Below are positions 1 through 9,631 of a DNA stretch of 51,550 nucleotides, piece by piece. Under the pieces are notes generated by a model. It was not told the DNA's origin. It saw only the letters and a program-made list of their open reading frames with translations, and did not search any database. The position numbers and the translations under genes were made by a program. Every line of letters starts with the position of its first letter. Position 1 is the stretch's first letter. The DNA comes from Streptococcus sp. HMSC072G04 (GTDB taxonomy: Bacteria > Bacillota > Bacilli > Lactobacillales > Streptococcaceae), in assembly GCF_001813295.1 (NCBI RefSeq), contig NZ_KV812017.1, forward strand, positions 1 to 51,550. Direction: 5' to 3'.

Positions 1-65
1 CTTCATTTTGTCCTGCTGTCATTTCGCACAAATTCTATTCTATCACGGAATAGAAACTTTGTAAA
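1..65 (-). promoter_or_regulatory. Promoter and palindrome for a leftward gene that starts at or beyond the window edge
   Basis: On the minus strand a -35-like TTTACA (60-65) and a -10-like TAGAAT (37-42) are separated by 17 bases. An inverted repeat TTCTATTC/GAATAGAA (33-40 and 48-55, 7-base centre) covers the -10 and could be an operator. Downstream, AGGA sits a few bases before an ATG at 3-5, so the next leftward gene may begin here. Another ATG at 20-22 has no ribosome binding site. In related streptococci ctsR-clpC follows this transporter operon, so ctsR is a reasonable guess, but only a few bases are visible and no classic CtsR heptad repeat is seen. Confidence 0.45.
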
Positions 66-81
66 GTCCTTCAAAACAATT

Positions 82-813
82 TCAATGAAATTCAGACAAT
101 AATTCTATGATTCGTTTTTTATATTGCAATTGTTGCCAGTCTCTATCCGTTGCTGGATCCCATTTTAAAGGAAGATCTGCAATAATTTCACCGGGATTAT
201 GATTTAAGATATAGATCCGGTCACTCAATGTCAAAGCTTCTTCGATACTATGAGTGATCACTAGAGTGGTGAGACCAAGACGTTCCTTACTGTCTAGATA
301 CCAGTGATAAAGATCCTGCCTTGTCAATTCATCTAAGGCACTAAAAGCTTCATCTAATAGGAAGACAGAATGACCCAGAAGATAGGTTCTCAATAGCGCC
401 ACCCGTTGCCGCATCCCCCCACTCAGGGCATTGGGATAAAGGTTGGCAATACTTCCCAATTTAAATTCATCTAACAATTTTAGAGCTGTAGATGTTGCCT
501 CTTCCTTAGGAATCTTTTTTAATTGAAGGGGAAGAATAATATTTCCCAATACTGTCTTATGTTCTAACAAAAGATCCTTTTGTAGCATATAGCTGACTTT
601 TCCAAAGGAGATCGGGGCATCATCTACTTCTATAGCGCCCTTTTGTAAGGGAAAGATCCCAGCAATTAAATTAAACAAGGTTGATTTCCCTACCCCACTT
701 GGACCTATAATAGAGACGATTTCTCCTTTTTGCACTTCTAGTGATACATTGTTTAAAACTGCTTTATCTCCAAAAGAGAAACTTACATCTTTTACGGTTA
801 AAATATCAGTCAC
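82..813 (-). CDS. thiZ: ABC transporter ATP-binding protein, probable thiamine-precursor uptake
   Basis: Cytoplasmic ATPase of an importer of the nitrate/sulfonate/taurine type, 243 aa, the usual length. Walker A GPSGVGKST is at residues 37-45, the signature LSGGMRQRV near 130 and Walker B FLLDEAF after it. The GTG start at 811-813 overlaps the 3' end of the lipoprotein gene by 8 bases, so translation is probably coupled. It is last of three genes behind a TPP riboswitch, which points to hydroxymethylpyrimidine or another thiamine precursor as substrate. The symbol follows the ThiXYZ naming and is an inference from riboswitch plus gene set, not from the ATPase itself. Confidence 0.85.
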   Translation of the reverse strand: MTDILTVKDVSFSFGDKAVLNNVSLEVQKGEIVSIIGPSGVGKSTLFNLIAGIFPLQKGAIEVDDAPISFGKVSYMLQKDLLLEHKTVLGNIILPLQLKKIPKEEATSTALKLLDEFKLGSIANLYPNALSGGMRQRVALLRTYLLGHSVFLLDEAFSALDELTRQDLYHWYLDSKERLGLTTLVITHSIEEALTLSDRIYILNHNPGEIIADLPLKWDPATDRDWQQLQYKKRIIELLSEFH

Positions 814-1801
814 CTACCAATTCATTTGTAAAACCTTTGTCTTCTAAGTCATTTGAAACCAATCCTTGCTCTTTTGCCCAAGCATAAAAAGCATTCCAAC
901 GCTTGGAGTCAAACTGCCCCCATTTATCCTTGTCTGAAGCATATTGACTGGAAAGATATTTTTGAGAAGCTAGTACAAAATCACGCTGGTTAGCCAAAGC
1001 AGGGGCCTGTTTAATCAAGATATCTGCTGCTTCTTCTGGATGCTCTATAGCATATTGGTAGCCTTTTTTCACCGCTTGAATGAATTTCTTTGCTTCCTCT
1101 TTATGAGACTTCAAATAGTCATTGTTAGCAATAATAACAGGCGAATAGTAGTCAAATGCAGGAACAAAATCTTTCATATAGAAGAAATTGGTCTTCATTC
1201 CCTTTTGCTCAGCCAAAATTCCATCCCAACCGTGATAAATCCAAGCAGCATCAAAGACCTTATTTTCAATCGGAGTAATGGAATTTGAATCACTATTTGG
1301 AACCAATTTTACTTGATTAAAATCAGCCCCCTCTTTTTTCATCATCGATTTGATCATTTCCAACTCAATCGGATCATTCCAGGTACCATACTTCTTACCA
1401 ACCAAATCTTTTGGACTTGTGATCGCTGCATCTTTTCTTGAAATAATCCCTGACGTATTGTGTTCGACGATAGCTGCAACAGCGGTAATCCCCGCACCTT
1501 TATCCAATTTCTTGGCCATAGAATCTTGGAAATAAATACCAAATGGAGCTTTCCCATTAATAATCAAATCAGAACTACTGTCTTCCGGCGGAAGTTTTAT
1601 ATCTACATCCAGTCCTGCATCTTTAAAATACCCTTTTTCCTTTGCTACATAGAGACCCGTATGATTGGTATTCGGGGTCCAATCTAGAATAAAATCAATC
1701 TTTTTCAAACCACTTGACGATTGCTTGACAGAATTTTGACAAGCACTCAAGAAAACAAATCCCAATATTATTGAGAAAAATAAACCTATTGACTTTTTCA
1801 T
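806..1801 (-). CDS. thiY: ABC transporter substrate-binding lipoprotein, NMT1/THI5-like
   Basis: Extracellular solute-binding lipoprotein, 331 aa. The N-terminus is a lipoprotein signal with lipobox LSAC and the lipid-carrying Cys at 21. The mature part begins with the IDFILDWTPNTNHTGLYVAK motif of the NMT1/THI5-like fold, typical of pyrimidine-precursor binding proteins. The ATG at 1801 has AGAGGT at good spacing. It lies between the permease (upstream) and ATPase (downstream, overlapping) and behind the TPP riboswitch. The likely ligand is a formylaminopyrimidine or hydroxymethylpyrimidine compound; the family also holds aliphatic sulfonate binders, so the ligand is inferred from the riboswitch. 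Confidence 0.88.
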   Translation of the reverse strand: MKKSIGLFFSIILGFVFLSACQNSVKQSSSGLKKIDFILDWTPNTNHTGLYVAKEKGYFKDAGLDVDIKLPPEDSSSDLIINGKAPFGIYFQDSMAKKLDKGAGITAVAAIVEHNTSGIISRKDAAITSPKDLVGKKYGTWNDPIELEMIKSMMKKEGADFNQVKLVPNSDSNSITPIENKVFDAAWIYHGWDGILAEQKGMKTNFFYMKDFVPAFDYYSPVIIANNDYLKSHKEEAKKFIQAVKKGYQYAIEHPEEAADILIKQAPALANQRDFVLASQKYLSSQYASDKDKWGQFDSKRWNAFYAWAKEQGLVSNDLEDKGFTNELVGD

Positions 1802-1858
1802 TAGCTATACCTCTTTTACATTTTTGTCAATTTAATTTTTACACCATTTACAAGTTTG

Positions 1859-2617
1859 TCAATTCTTTTTCCATTTTAGAATGGTTCGTTCTAATTGGTC
1901 AACGAGAAACATACCGAGTAAACTAATAGCAGAAATCAATACAATGATCGCAAACATCGTATCATACTGAAATAACTTCTTCGATTGGATCATATAGACC
2001 CCCAATCCATCAAAACCTCCTAACCATTCTGAAACTACCGTACTGATAAAAGCATAGGAAACGCTCACACGTAAGCCTGCAAAAAAATAAGGAAGCGCTG
2101 CAGGAATTTTATAATGGACTAAGGTCTGAAAGCGATTGGCTTGCATAATCTGAAACAATCTCAGAATATCTTGATCGCAATGTCGAAAACCATCTAAGAA
2201 ACTAACTACGATGGGAAATACCACCGTAATAATGATCAAAACCAGTTTTGGAAGCATACCATAACCAAACCAAAGAACCAGGATGGGGGCCAAGGCAATC
2301 GTCGGAATGGTTTGAATAACAACCATAAAAGGATAGACCAGATCATTCACCCATTGAAAACTATCCATGAGAATCGCAAAGCCAGCAGCAAGAAGAACGC
2401 CTATAACAAGTCCGATCAAGGCCACTTGAAGGGTAGACAAACTGTGATGAATCAGGAGAGCTCGATCTCGTACAAAGGCATTCCCAATTTCAAGTGGCGT
2501 TGGTAATACAAATTTGGGGAGGATATTTAAAAATCCTGCTAGCTGCCATAAGACAAGAAGGCTGCTAAAACCTGCAAATCCTATCAACTGTTTTGAATAT
2601 CTTTTTACAAGAGACAT
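1859..2617 (-). CDS. thiX: ABC transporter permease of the SsuC/TauC type
   Basis: Integral membrane permease, 252 aa from the chosen start, about six membrane segments, with the binding-protein-dependent transport loop (roughly EWLGGFDGLG) that contacts the ATPase. I chose the ATG at 2617 because AGGAGG lies a few bases upstream; the open frame extends to a GTG at 2635 but that would put the ribosome binding site inside the gene. It is the first gene after the TPP riboswitch terminator and is followed by the lipoprotein and ATPase genes. Together they form one importer. The symbol is tentative for the reason given for the ATPase. Confidence 0.87.
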   Translation of the reverse strand: MSLVKRYSKQLIGFAGFSSLLVLWQLAGFLNILPKFVLPTPLEIGNAFVRDRALLIHHSLSTLQVALIGLVIGVLLAAGFAILMDSFQWVNDLVYPFMVVIQTIPTIALAPILVLWFGYGMLPKLVLIIITVVFPIVVSFLDGFRHCDQDILRLFQIMQANRFQTLVHYKIPAALPYFFAGLRVSVSYAFISTVVSEWLGGFDGLGVYMIQSKKLFQYDTMFAIIVLISAISLLGMFLVDQLERTILKWKKN

Positions 2618-2639
2618 CGTAACCTCCTTTCTCACAAAT

Positions 2640-2666
2640 AAAAAACGCCTCCAAAATAGGAGACGG
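2640..2666 (-). terminator. Intrinsic terminator of the TPP riboswitch expression platform
   Basis: On the minus strand a 7-bp stem CGTCTCC/GGAGGCG with a TATTTT loop is followed by TTTTTT. It sits between the TPP aptamer and the permease ribosome binding site, so TPP binding would be expected to favour this hairpin and stop transcription. Confidence 0.85.
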
Positions 2667-2696
2667 ATTGCACAAGGTCACTCATAACGAAAAATA

Positions 2697-2784
2697 CATT
2701 TCATTTGTTTCCTACGCTGGCATTACCCAGATCAGGTGCGGTCGAAGCTTACACTTCCTCTCAGACTGTACACAGACTCCCATA
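2697..2784 (-). promoter_or_regulatory. TPP riboswitch aptamer (THI element)
   Basis: The minus strand shows the conserved CTGAGA (2759-2764) and the ACCTGATCTGGGTAATGC block followed by AGCGTAGGAA, the hallmark of the thiamine pyrophosphate aptamer. The closing stem uses GGGAGT at the 5' end. The terminator follows about 40 bases downstream. This is direct evidence that the three-gene transporter operon is switched off by TPP. Confidence 0.95.
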
Positions 2785-2791
2785 TGTATTT

Positions 2792-2797
2792 ATTATA
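2792..2797 (-). promoter_or_regulatory. Probable -10 box of the riboswitch-controlled operon
   Basis: TATAAT on the minus strand about 10 bases before the aptamer. No strong -35 lies at 17 bases (CTTTTA is the nearest; TTGCTT is 20 bases off). No terminator is seen between veg (ends 2828) and this point, so some readthrough from the dnaB-veg transcript into the riboswitch is possible. Confidence 0.55.
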
Positions 2798-2827
2798 ATA
2801 ACTGTTTTAGACGATAAAAGCAAGGAA

Positions 2828-3100
2828 TTAATCCAAATAACGAATTAAATTCTTCTCTGTTAAAATATCTGAATAGGTGTAAGACTCCACGTATGTATTG
2901 GCCGGTTCACCTGGTAAACTATTGTCGTTCGTATACTCGATAATAAATAAAGAAGGATAGACCTCAATCAAGCGTCCAAATTTATTTTTTTGACGTTTCC
3001 GTCCATTTTCAAGCGTCATTTCAACCACTTGTCCTTCATGGGCCTTAATTTCTTCCTTAATTTTTTTCATTTTTGCAACATCTGTAAATGCATCACTCAT
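2828..3100 (-). CDS. veg: Veg family protein
   Basis: 90-aa cytoplasmic protein of the Veg (DUF1021) family. The whole length matches: an N-terminal helix (KMKKIKEEIKAHEGQVVEM), then a small beta-barrel-like part with FGRLIEVYPSLFIIEY. In Bacillus subtilis Veg stimulates biofilm gene expression; in streptococci its role is not well defined. It starts one base after the dnaB stop codon, so it is surely co-transcribed with dnaB and rplI. Confidence 0.9.
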   Translation of the reverse strand: MSDAFTDVAKMKKIKEEIKAHEGQVVEMTLENGRKRQKNKFGRLIEVYPSLFIIEYTNDNSLPGEPANTYVESYTYSDILTEKNLIRYLD

Positions 3101-3101
3101 C

Positions 3102-4460
3102 TTATTGATCCTCTCTCTTTGAAATACTTGAGAATTTATTGTATTCCTTTTGGAATATTAATTCGACTGTCCCACGCGCACCTGAACGGTTTTTCTCAAT
3201 AATCACTTCAACCGTATTATTGGGCATTCCATCTTCGTCCTCTTCACCAGCTCGATCATAATAATCATCACGGTACAAGAAAGCAACAATATCCGCATCC
3301 TGCTCAATCGATCCAGATTCACGAATATCAGAAAGAACAGGACGTTTGTCTTGGCGCTGTTCCACACCACGTGATAGCTGACTCAAAGCAATAACGGGAA
3401 CTTTTAGTTCCTTAGCCAAAATCTTTAACTGACGGGAAATTTCTGAAACTTCCTGTTGACGGTTTTCTCTTCCAGTCCCTGTAATCAGCTGCAGGTAGTC
3501 AATCAGAATAAGACCGAGATTCCCTGTTTCCTGCGCTAATTTTCTTGCTCTCGAACGAATCTCAGTGATCCGAATTCCTGGAGTGTCATCGATGTAAATA
3601 CTCGCATTGGCCAAATTTCCTTGAGCAATGGCATATTTTCGCCACTCTTCATCCGTCAATTGACCTGTACGAATCGAATGGGATTCAATTAAGCCTTCAG
3701 CAGCTAGCATCCGGTCTACCAAACTTTCAGCACCCATTTCTAATGAGAAAATAGCCACTGTCTTATCCAACTTTGTCCCGATATTTTGAGCAATATTTAG
3801 AGCAAAGGCTGTTTTTCCTACTGCAGGACGAGCCGCTAAAATAATCAACTCTTCCTCATGTAGCCCCGTCGTCATATGGTCCAAATCGCGATAGCCTGTC
3901 GCAATACCCGTAATATCAGAGGTTTGAAGCGAGCGGGCTTCTAAGCTACCAAAATTTATATTCAAGATGTCTCGAATATTTTTAAATCCACTACGATTTG
4001 CGTTTTCACTAACATCAATCAGAGCTTTTTCAGCACCCGCAATGATTTCATCTGAAGGACTTGCACCATCATAAGCTTGATTAATACTTTCCGTTAATCG
4101 AGAGATCAATCGACGTAAGACAGCTTTTTCGGCAACAATCTTCGCGTAATACTCCGCGTTAGCTGAAGTTGGTACCGAATTAATGACTTCTACCAAATAG
4201 GAGAGACCGCCAATATTTTGGAGATCCCCCTGACTATCCAAAATATTTCGAACAGTCGTCGCATCAATCGCATCCCCGCGGTCAGCTAGATCGATCATGG
4301 CTTTAAAAATCAAACGGTGCGAGTACTTAAAGAAATCGCCAGGCTCGATATATTCACGAACAAAGACCAATTTCCCCTCATCAATAAAGATGGCTCCCAA
4401 CACTGATTGCTCCGCTTGGATATCCTGAGGTTGTGTTCGTAATTCCTCTATCTCAGCCAT
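3102..4460 (-). CDS. dnaB: Replicative DNA helicase
   Basis: Hexameric helicase that unwinds DNA at the fork (called DnaC in Bacillus), 452 aa. The N-terminal DnaB domain (starting QDIQAEQSVLGAIF) is followed by a linker and a RecA-like motor with Walker A ARPAVGKTAFA near residue 205, Walker B LILIDYLQLI and the RQDKRPVLSDIRESGSIEQD motif. It lies between rplI and veg in the order conserved in streptococci and not far from oriC. Nothing is missing. Confidence 0.97.
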   Translation of the reverse strand: MAEIEELRTQPQDIQAEQSVLGAIFIDEGKLVFVREYIEPGDFFKYSHRLIFKAMIDLADRGDAIDATTVRNILDSQGDLQNIGGLSYLVEVINSVPTSANAEYYAKIVAEKAVLRRLISRLTESINQAYDGASPSDEIIAGAEKALIDVSENANRSGFKNIRDILNINFGSLEARSLQTSDITGIATGYRDLDHMTTGLHEEELIILAARPAVGKTAFALNIAQNIGTKLDKTVAIFSLEMGAESLVDRMLAAEGLIESHSIRTGQLTDEEWRKYAIAQGNLANASIYIDDTPGIRITEIRSRARKLAQETGNLGLILIDYLQLITGTGRENRQQEVSEISRQLKILAKELKVPVIALSQLSRGVEQRQDKRPVLSDIRESGSIEQDADIVAFLYRDDYYDRAGEEDEDGMPNNTVEVIIEKNRSGARGTVELIFQKEYNKFSSISKREDQ

Positions 4461-4485
4461 AAAAAAACCTTTCTATCGATCGTGT

Positions 4486-4938
4486 TTACCCTTCATTTAC
4501 ACGAATATTAATCACACCTGTAACATCTTGATAAATTTTTACAGGGACGTCAATCAAACCTGTTGAACGAATTGGAGAGGAAACTTGGATATGACGTTTA
4601 TCAATTTTAATGCCAAATTGTTTCTCAAGCTCTTCTGCAATCTTTTTATTAGTAATAGAGCCGAAAGTACGGCCATCTGGCCCAATTTTTTCAGTGAATT
4701 GAACAACAGTTGCTTCTTCTTCTAATTTTGCTTTAATCTTTTGCGCTTCCGCTAACAATTCAGCATGCGCTTTTTCTTCTGACTTTTGCTTTCCACGAAG
4801 CTCACCGATTGCTTGGGCATTGGCTTCTTTCGCAAGATTTTTCTTGATCAAAAAGTTTTGTGCATAACCAGTAGGCACTTCTTTAATTTCGCCTTTTTTA
4901 CCTTTACCTTTTACATCCGCTAAGAAAATAACTTTCAT
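4486..4938 (-). CDS. rplI: 50S ribosomal protein L9
   Basis: 150 aa, full length. The N-terminal RNA-binding domain has the L9 signature ([32 protein letters not shown]), followed by the long connecting helix rich in Lys/Glu and the C-terminal domain ending in VTGVINIRV. The ATG overlaps the gdpP stop by four bases, so translation is coupled to gdpP; dnaB follows after 25 bases. Confidence 0.97.
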   Translation of the reverse strand: MKVIFLADVKGKGKKGEIKEVPTGYAQNFLIKKNLAKEANAQAIGELRGKQKSEEKAHAELLAEAQKIKAKLEEEATVVQFTEKIGPDGRTFGSITNKKIAEELEKQFGIKIDKRHIQVSSPIRSTGLIDVPVKIYQDVTGVINIRVNEG

Positions 4939-6914
4939 TCTACATTCTCCTTTTCAATAGTTACTTCGTTTTCAATAGTCTCAATCAGTTGTTGACGAAT
5001 ACTCATCAAATCTTGACCCTCAATTTGAGAGGCTGCCGAATTGAAATGACCTCCCCCGCCAAGCTGTTCCATGATACGCTGTACATTGACTTTACTTCGA
5101 CTTCGTGCAGAAATCGAGACAGTCCCACTTTGATTACAAGCAATGACAAAGGTTGCTTCCACCTCAGACATGGCCAGCATACTATCAGCTGCTTTACTAA
5201 TGGTTACTGAATCATAGGCTTTAGTCGTATGGGCACAAGCTACGATGATATGCGGCAAAATCTTTTCACCAGTCAAGATCAGTTCGTTCACTTCGCGGTA
5301 CTCGTCAAACTGAATAGCAGAAATCTCCTGAATGGCTACACTATCACTACCTCTTGAGCGAAGGTAACTCGCCACATCAAAGGTCCGACTCGTAACACGT
5401 GCGGAGAAGTTCTTAGTATCCAGCATGATCCCAGCCATCAAGACACTAGCTTGAATCTTCGTCAACCGATTTTTCTTCGACTTCTGGAACTGGATAAGCT
5501 CACTAACCAATTCGCTCGCGCTACTTGCTCCACTTTCAATATAGGTGATCAGAACATTTTCAGGGAAATCATCATCCCGACGGTGATGGTCAATGACAAT
5601 AATCTGTTGAAATTTCTGATAAAATTCTTTAGAAAGGGTCAAAGCTGTCTTAGAATGGTCAACCATAATTAACAAAGAGCGATCCGTCACCATTTGCATG
5701 GCTTCCTCTAGGGTAAGGATTTTCGTTACCTGCTCTTCTTCTAGTTTCGCAATTGCTCTTGAAATATCACTAGCCATTGCATGCGGGTCATAGACCACAT
5801 AAGAGGAAGCCAAAATATTGCTAGAGAAAAACTGCATTCCCACAGACGCTCCTAAAGCGTCCATATCCAAGTTTCTATGCCCAACAATAAAAACTTGATC
5901 AACGGATTTAATCTTATCCGAAATAGCTGTCATCATAGCGCGTGTGCGAGTCCGAGTCCGCTTAACAGCTGAAGCTGTTCCACCACCAAAGAAAATAGGG
6001 TTTTTCTGTTCATCATTTTCTTTGACTACTGCTTGATCCCCACCACGAACTTCCGCAAGGTTCAGGTTCAAGAGAGCCACTTTACCAATCTCATCATGCT
6101 CCCCGTCACCGTACGAGAATCCCATACTTAAGGTAATAGGTAGCTCACGATTTTTAGCTTCTTCACGAAATTGATCGATGACTGAAAATTTTGATTCCAT
6201 CAACTGTTCTAAGACCGTGTAGTCTGTAAACAAATAGAAACGATCCATCCCCACACGTCTGTAAAACATATGGTAATGAGCTGTAAACTCTTCTACAAAG
6301 TTGGCAATAAAACTATTGATATTGCTAATATCAGAGTCTGAAATGACATCTTCTAGATCATCATAGTTATCAACAGAAATAATACCGATAACGGGACGAG
6401 TTGTCACCAATCCCACAGTTGCTTCATACTCACTTGAAACATCAAAAAAGTAAACAACACTAGACGTCTGATCAAAGTAAACAGAATATTTCTTATCGGC
6501 TACAGTGACATAATGACCTTTATCCTCAAACAGAGTATTGAGTAACTTTTTCAATGATTCAACATCAAAGTCCCCATCATCTGTTGAAAAAATCAATTCA
6601 GCATAAGGGTTGAACCACTCTACTTCATTTGTCTCTTCATTAATTTTGATAACTCCAACAGGCATTTTATCAAGGAGGGATGCTAATCCGCTTTCTGCCT
6701 GATGGTTAACGTATTGTATTTGTTCTAATTCATCTAACTCTGAAATTTGTAACTGGTATTCAAATAAAGCAATCAATCCAGCTAAGACTAAAAAAATTGC
6801 AATGAGAGTTACATAGCCTTTGCCAAAGATTCTTAAAAAAATTGCTAAAATTGCAAATGAAATAAAACCAATTAACACATAATGGATGAACGATAAACGA
6901 AATTTTTTCATCAT
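4935..6914 (-). CDS. gdpP: Cyclic di-AMP phosphodiesterase, membrane-bound
   Basis: 659 aa, the usual size for GdpP/Pde1 (YybT). Two N-terminal membrane helices (about 8-50) are followed by a PAS-like domain, a degenerate GGDEF domain and the catalytic DHH-DHHA1 part. Metal-binding motifs are visible: DMDALGAS near 350, DHHRRDDD near 440 and [11 protein letters not shown] near 617. It hydrolyses c-di-AMP and so sets potassium and osmolyte balance, beta-lactam tolerance and, in some streptococci, competence. It starts at one of two adjacent ATGs behind GAGG and leads the rplI-dnaB-veg operon. Confidence 0.95.
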   Translation of the reverse strand: MMKKFRLSFIHYVLIGFISFAILAIFLRIFGKGYVTLIAIFLVLAGLIALFEYQLQISELDELEQIQYVNHQAESGLASLLDKMPVGVIKINEETNEVEWFNPYAELIFSTDDGDFDVESLKKLLNTLFEDKGHYVTVADKKYSVYFDQTSSVVYFFDVSSEYEATVGLVTTRPVIGIISVDNYDDLEDVISDSDISNINSFIANFVEEFTAHYHMFYRRVGMDRFYLFTDYTVLEQLMESKFSVIDQFREEAKNRELPITLSMGFSYGDGEHDEIGKVALLNLNLAEVRGGDQAVVKENDEQKNPIFFGGGTASAVKRTRTRTRAMMTAISDKIKSVDQVFIVGHRNLDMDALGASVGMQFFSSNILASSYVVYDPHAMASDISRAIAKLEEEQVTKILTLEEAMQMVTDRSLLIMVDHSKTALTLSKEFYQKFQQIIVIDHHRRDDDFPENVLITYIESGASSASELVSELIQFQKSKKNRLTKIQASVLMAGIMLDTKNFSARVTSRTFDVASYLRSRGSDSVAIQEISAIQFDEYREVNELILTGEKILPHIIVACAHTTKAYDSVTISKAADSMLAMSEVEATFVIACNQSGTVSISARSRSKVNVQRIMEQLGGGGHFNSAASQIEGQDLMSIRQQLIETIENEVTIEKENVE

Positions 6915-6929
6915 AAACCTCTTCTCGGA

Positions 6930-6938
6930 ATTATACCA
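6930..6938 (-). promoter_or_regulatory. Extended -10 promoter of the gdpP operon
   Basis: The minus strand reads TGGTATAAT, an extended -10, 15 bases before the gdpP start. No good -35 is present, which is acceptable for an extended -10 promoter. Confidence 0.6.
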
Positions 6939-7020
6939 TAAATAGAGGTAAAAAGCGAGGTTTCTCTCTATATTACAGAGAAGATCGACCTGTAAAAGCT
7001 CTTCCTCGGCTTCACTACTT

Positions 7021-7047
7021 TGTAAACAAGGTTTACAACTGTGTAAA
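7021..7047. repeat. Three-part palindromic element TGTAAA-N5-TTTACA-N4-TGTAAA, copy 1
   Basis: TGTAAA (7021-7026), TTTACA (7032-7037) and TGTAAA (7042-7047) alternate, making two overlapping palindromes. The same arrangement with the same spacings occurs at 25772-25798. It lies about 85 bases upstream of the gdpP -10. The first half (TGTAA-N7-TTACA) also matches the geometry of GlnR boxes. Function unknown. Confidence 0.6.
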
Positions 7048-7075
7048 TAGTAACAACCGATTTCAATCCATAAAA

Positions 7076-7102
7076 TTGAGGCTGAAACATCATCTCAGCC
7101 CC
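7076..7102 (-). terminator. Probable terminator of the Nudix-mnmG transcript
   Basis: On the minus strand GGCTGA...TCAGCC forms a stem just after the mnmG stop (7109), followed by CAATTTTAT. The T run is short, so termination may be incomplete. Confidence 0.6.
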
Positions 7103-7108
7103 ATTTGA

Positions 7109-9019
7109 TTAGTGGTTTGCTTTATTTTTGGAGATACTACGAGATTTACCTTCCAAGTAAACCATTAAAATAGAGATATCCGCTGGATTGACACCTGAGA
7201 TACGACTTGCTTGACCAATCGTTTCTGGATTAATTAATTTAAATTTTTGACGCGCTTCGGTTGCAATAGAGTCAATATCATCCCAGTCAATATTCGCAGG
7301 AATTCGTTTTTCTTCCATACGCTTCATTTTTTCGACTTGGTCCATTGCTTTTGAAATATAGCCTTCGTATTTAATTTCAGTTTCAATCAATTCAATGATT
7401 TTATCATCCAGTTCTTCAGCTGCAGGACCGATAAATTCTACCACATCTTGGTAAGAGACTTCTGGTCTTCGCAAGAATTCTTTAGCAGTGACAGCATCTG
7501 TCAATGGTTTAAAGCCCATTGCAGCAACCTTCTCATTGGTTTCCTTTACAGGCTTTAACTTAATGCTATCCAAACGCTTCATCTCGTTTTCAAACTGATA
7601 CTTCTTGGTTTCGAAACGTTGCCAACGTTCATCATCTACCAATCCAATTACTCGTCCCATTTCTGTCAAGCGCATATCGGCATTATCATGACGCAAAATC
7701 AGACGGTATTCTGCACGGCTTGTTAACAAACGATACGGTTCGATCGTTCCCTTTGTTACCAAGTCATCGATCATGACCCCAATATAACCATCACTGCGTT
7801 TCAAAATGAGTTCTGGTTTTCCTTGGATTTTTAGAGCCGCATTGATCCCTGCAATAATCCCTTGACCAGCAGCCTCCTCATAGCCAGACGTTCCATTGGT
7901 TTGGCCAGCTGTAAAGAGACCTGAAATTTTCTTGGTTTCCAAAGTTGCGCGCAATTGATGAGGCAAAACCATATCATACTCAATTGCATAACCCGTTCGC
8001 ATCATTTCTGCCTTCTCAAGTCCCTTAATAGAATGGACGAGATTCCGTTGAACATCCTCTGGTAAACTCGTTGACAGCCCTTGAACATAGACTTCTTCTG
8101 TATTTCGTCCCTCAGGTTCTAAAAATAGTTGATGACGCTCTTTGTCAGCAAAACGGACAATTTTATCCTCAATGGACGGACAATAGCGAGGACCCACTCC
8201 CTTTACAACCCCTGTAAACATAGGTGCCCGGTGTAAATTATTCTGGATAATTTCATGGCTATGCCCATTCGTATAAGTCAACCAACAAGGAACCTGATCC
8301 TTTACATAATCTTCATCACGCGATGTATAAGAAAAATGATTTGGAGCTTCATCTCCAGGTTGAATTTCCGTTTCGTCATAATTAATTGACGATGCCTTTA
8401 CACGAGGTGGTGTCCCTGTTTTGAAACGTCCAATTTCTAATCCTAGTTGTTTGAGATTATCAGCCAAATTGATAGAAGCTAGACTATGATTAGGTCCTGA
8501 CGAATACTTGAGATCTCCAATGATAATTTCTCCGCGTAAAGCTGTCCCAGTAGTGACAATAACAGCCTTTGCCCCATACTCTTGGTGAGTCGCAGTCCTT
8601 ACACCAACAACCTTACCATTCTCCACCAAAATCTCATCAATCATAGTTTGGCGAAGAGTTAAATTTTCTTGGTTTTCAACCGTTTTCCGCATTTCTTTTG
8701 AGTAAAGTTCTTTGTCTGCTTGAGCCCGAAGTGCACGAACCGCAGGACCTTTACCAGTATTGAGCATTTTCATTTGGATGTAGGTCTTGTCGATATTCTT
8801 CGCCATTTCTCCACCGAGGGCATCGACTTCACGCACGACAATCCCCTTAGCAGAACCACCAATAGAGGGATTACAAGGCATAAAAGCCAGCATTTCAATG
8901 TTAATAGTCGCAAGTAAGACCTTACAACCCATACGGCTAGCAGCTAGAGAGGCTTCTACTCCCGCATGCCCCGCACCGATTACAATGATATCGTATTCTT
9001 CTATAAAGTTATAATTCAT
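7109..9019 (-). CDS. mnmG: tRNA uridine-5-carboxymethylaminomethyl modification enzyme MnmG
   Basis: FAD enzyme (GidA) that with MnmE installs the carboxymethylaminomethyl group on U34 of tRNAs for Lys, Glu, Gln and others; 636 aa from the chosen start. The dinucleotide-binding motif GAGHAGVEA is at the N-terminus, PCNPSIGG and the TPPRV loop follow, and the C-terminal MnmE-binding helices end in [15 protein letters not shown]. The ATG at 9019 has AGGAG at ideal distance; the open frame extends seven codons further but has no better start. The mnmA gene, acting on the same nucleotide, is about 1.3 kb upstream. Confidence 0.96.
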   Translation of the reverse strand: MNYNFIEEYDIIVIGAGHAGVEASLAASRMGCKVLLATINIEMLAFMPCNPSIGGSAKGIVVREVDALGGEMAKNIDKTYIQMKMLNTGKGPAVRALRAQADKELYSKEMRKTVENQENLTLRQTMIDEILVENGKVVGVRTATHQEYGAKAVIVTTGTALRGEIIIGDLKYSSGPNHSLASINLADNLKQLGLEIGRFKTGTPPRVKASSINYDETEIQPGDEAPNHFSYTSRDEDYVKDQVPCWLTYTNGHSHEIIQNNLHRAPMFTGVVKGVGPRYCPSIEDKIVRFADKERHQLFLEPEGRNTEEVYVQGLSTSLPEDVQRNLVHSIKGLEKAEMMRTGYAIEYDMVLPHQLRATLETKKISGLFTAGQTNGTSGYEEAAGQGIIAGINAALKIQGKPELILKRSDGYIGVMIDDLVTKGTIEPYRLLTSRAEYRLILRHDNADMRLTEMGRVIGLVDDERWQRFETKKYQFENEMKRLDSIKLKPVKETNEKVAAMGFKPLTDAVTAKEFLRRPEVSYQDVVEFIGPAAEELDDKIIELIETEIKYEGYISKAMDQVEKMKRMEEKRIPANIDWDDIDSIATEARQKFKLINPETIGQASRISGVNPADISILMVYLEGKSRSISKNKANH

Positions 9020-9029
9020 TCTATTTCTC

Positions 9030-9485
9030 CTATTTTTCAAGATGGATGTGTCGTAATTTTCCGTCCCAGTCTGGTAGGGCTGATTTTAAAAAAGCCGGTT
9101 TCAGGTCAACAGTATGTAAATCATCTAAAGCAATCCAACGACAAGGTAATTGCTTTGTATCTTCCTGCATGACCAAAGGTGCCTCCTCAAGTAAGTCTAC
9201 TAAGTAGTGGAACTCGATGTTGTGATAGTGAACACCAGTTTGTTCGAAGCGATTTTCAACCACGAAAGCTAGCGGACCTGCTTTAGATGTAACACCAAGT
9301 TCCTCTTTGACTTCCCGAACTACAGCATCTTCTGTAGTTTCATTGACCTGAATAGCACCTCCGATTGTGTAACAGCCGCCCTCATCTTCAATGACAAACA
9401 AGCGATTATCTTTTACAATCAAAGCAGTCGCTCTCACACCAAAAACAGTAGAATCTATTTTCGTCCGAAAATCCTTTTGCCTCAT
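9030..9485 (-). CDS. Nudix hydrolase
   Basis: 151 aa with a perfect Nudix box: Gly43, Glu49, Arg57-Glu58, Glu61-Glu62 and Gly64 in the GX5EX7REXXEEXG pattern. Such enzymes hydrolyse nucleoside diphosphates linked to another group; the substrate cannot be read from the sequence. The ATG at 9485 has AGGAAG upstream. The frame stays open 31 codons further upstream to about 9578 (with a Cys-rich stretch), but that part lies in the leader and looks untranslated. It is 10 bases from the mnmG start and shares its promoter. Confidence 0.88.
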   Translation of the reverse strand: MRQKDFRTKIDSTVFGVRATALIVKDNRLFVIEDEGGCYTIGGAIQVNETTEDAVVREVKEELGVTSKAGPLAFVVENRFEQTGVHYHNIEFHYLVDLLEEAPLVMQEDTKQLPCRWIALDDLHTVDLKPAFLKSALPDWDGKLRHIHLEK

Positions 9486-9533
9486 TTTACTTCCTTTCGA
9501 AACCACACAAAAACAGTCAAAACTCCAAAGAAG

Positions 9534-9554
9534 TGCAGGACAAAAAAGCCTGCA
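9534..9554 (-). other. Hairpin in the Nudix-mnmG leader
   Basis: On the minus strand TGCAGG and CCTGCA form a 6-bp stem around a 9-base loop CTTTTTTGT. It lies between the predicted start of transcription and the Nudix start codon. There is no T run after it, so it is not an ordinary terminator. Confidence 0.5.
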
Positions 9555-9594
9555 ACATCCATGAGCTTTGACCATCATGACTATTGTTAAAGTT

Positions 9595-9622
9595 ATTTTA
9601 TCAAATCAAATCGTTTTGTCAA
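9595..9622 (-). promoter_or_regulatory. Promoter of the Nudix-mnmG operon
   Basis: TTGACA (9617-9622), 16-base spacer and TAAAAT (9595-9600) on the minus strand. It lies directly behind the marC-type stop codon (9632) and predicts a leader of about 100 bases. Confidence 0.8.
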
Positions 9623-9631
9623 TGCAAATCA

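Noticed and set aside
4490..4510. ACGAATA resembling part of a ComX binding box
   Set aside because: It lies inside the 3' end of rplI and points away from any gene start; the T-rich part of the box is missing.
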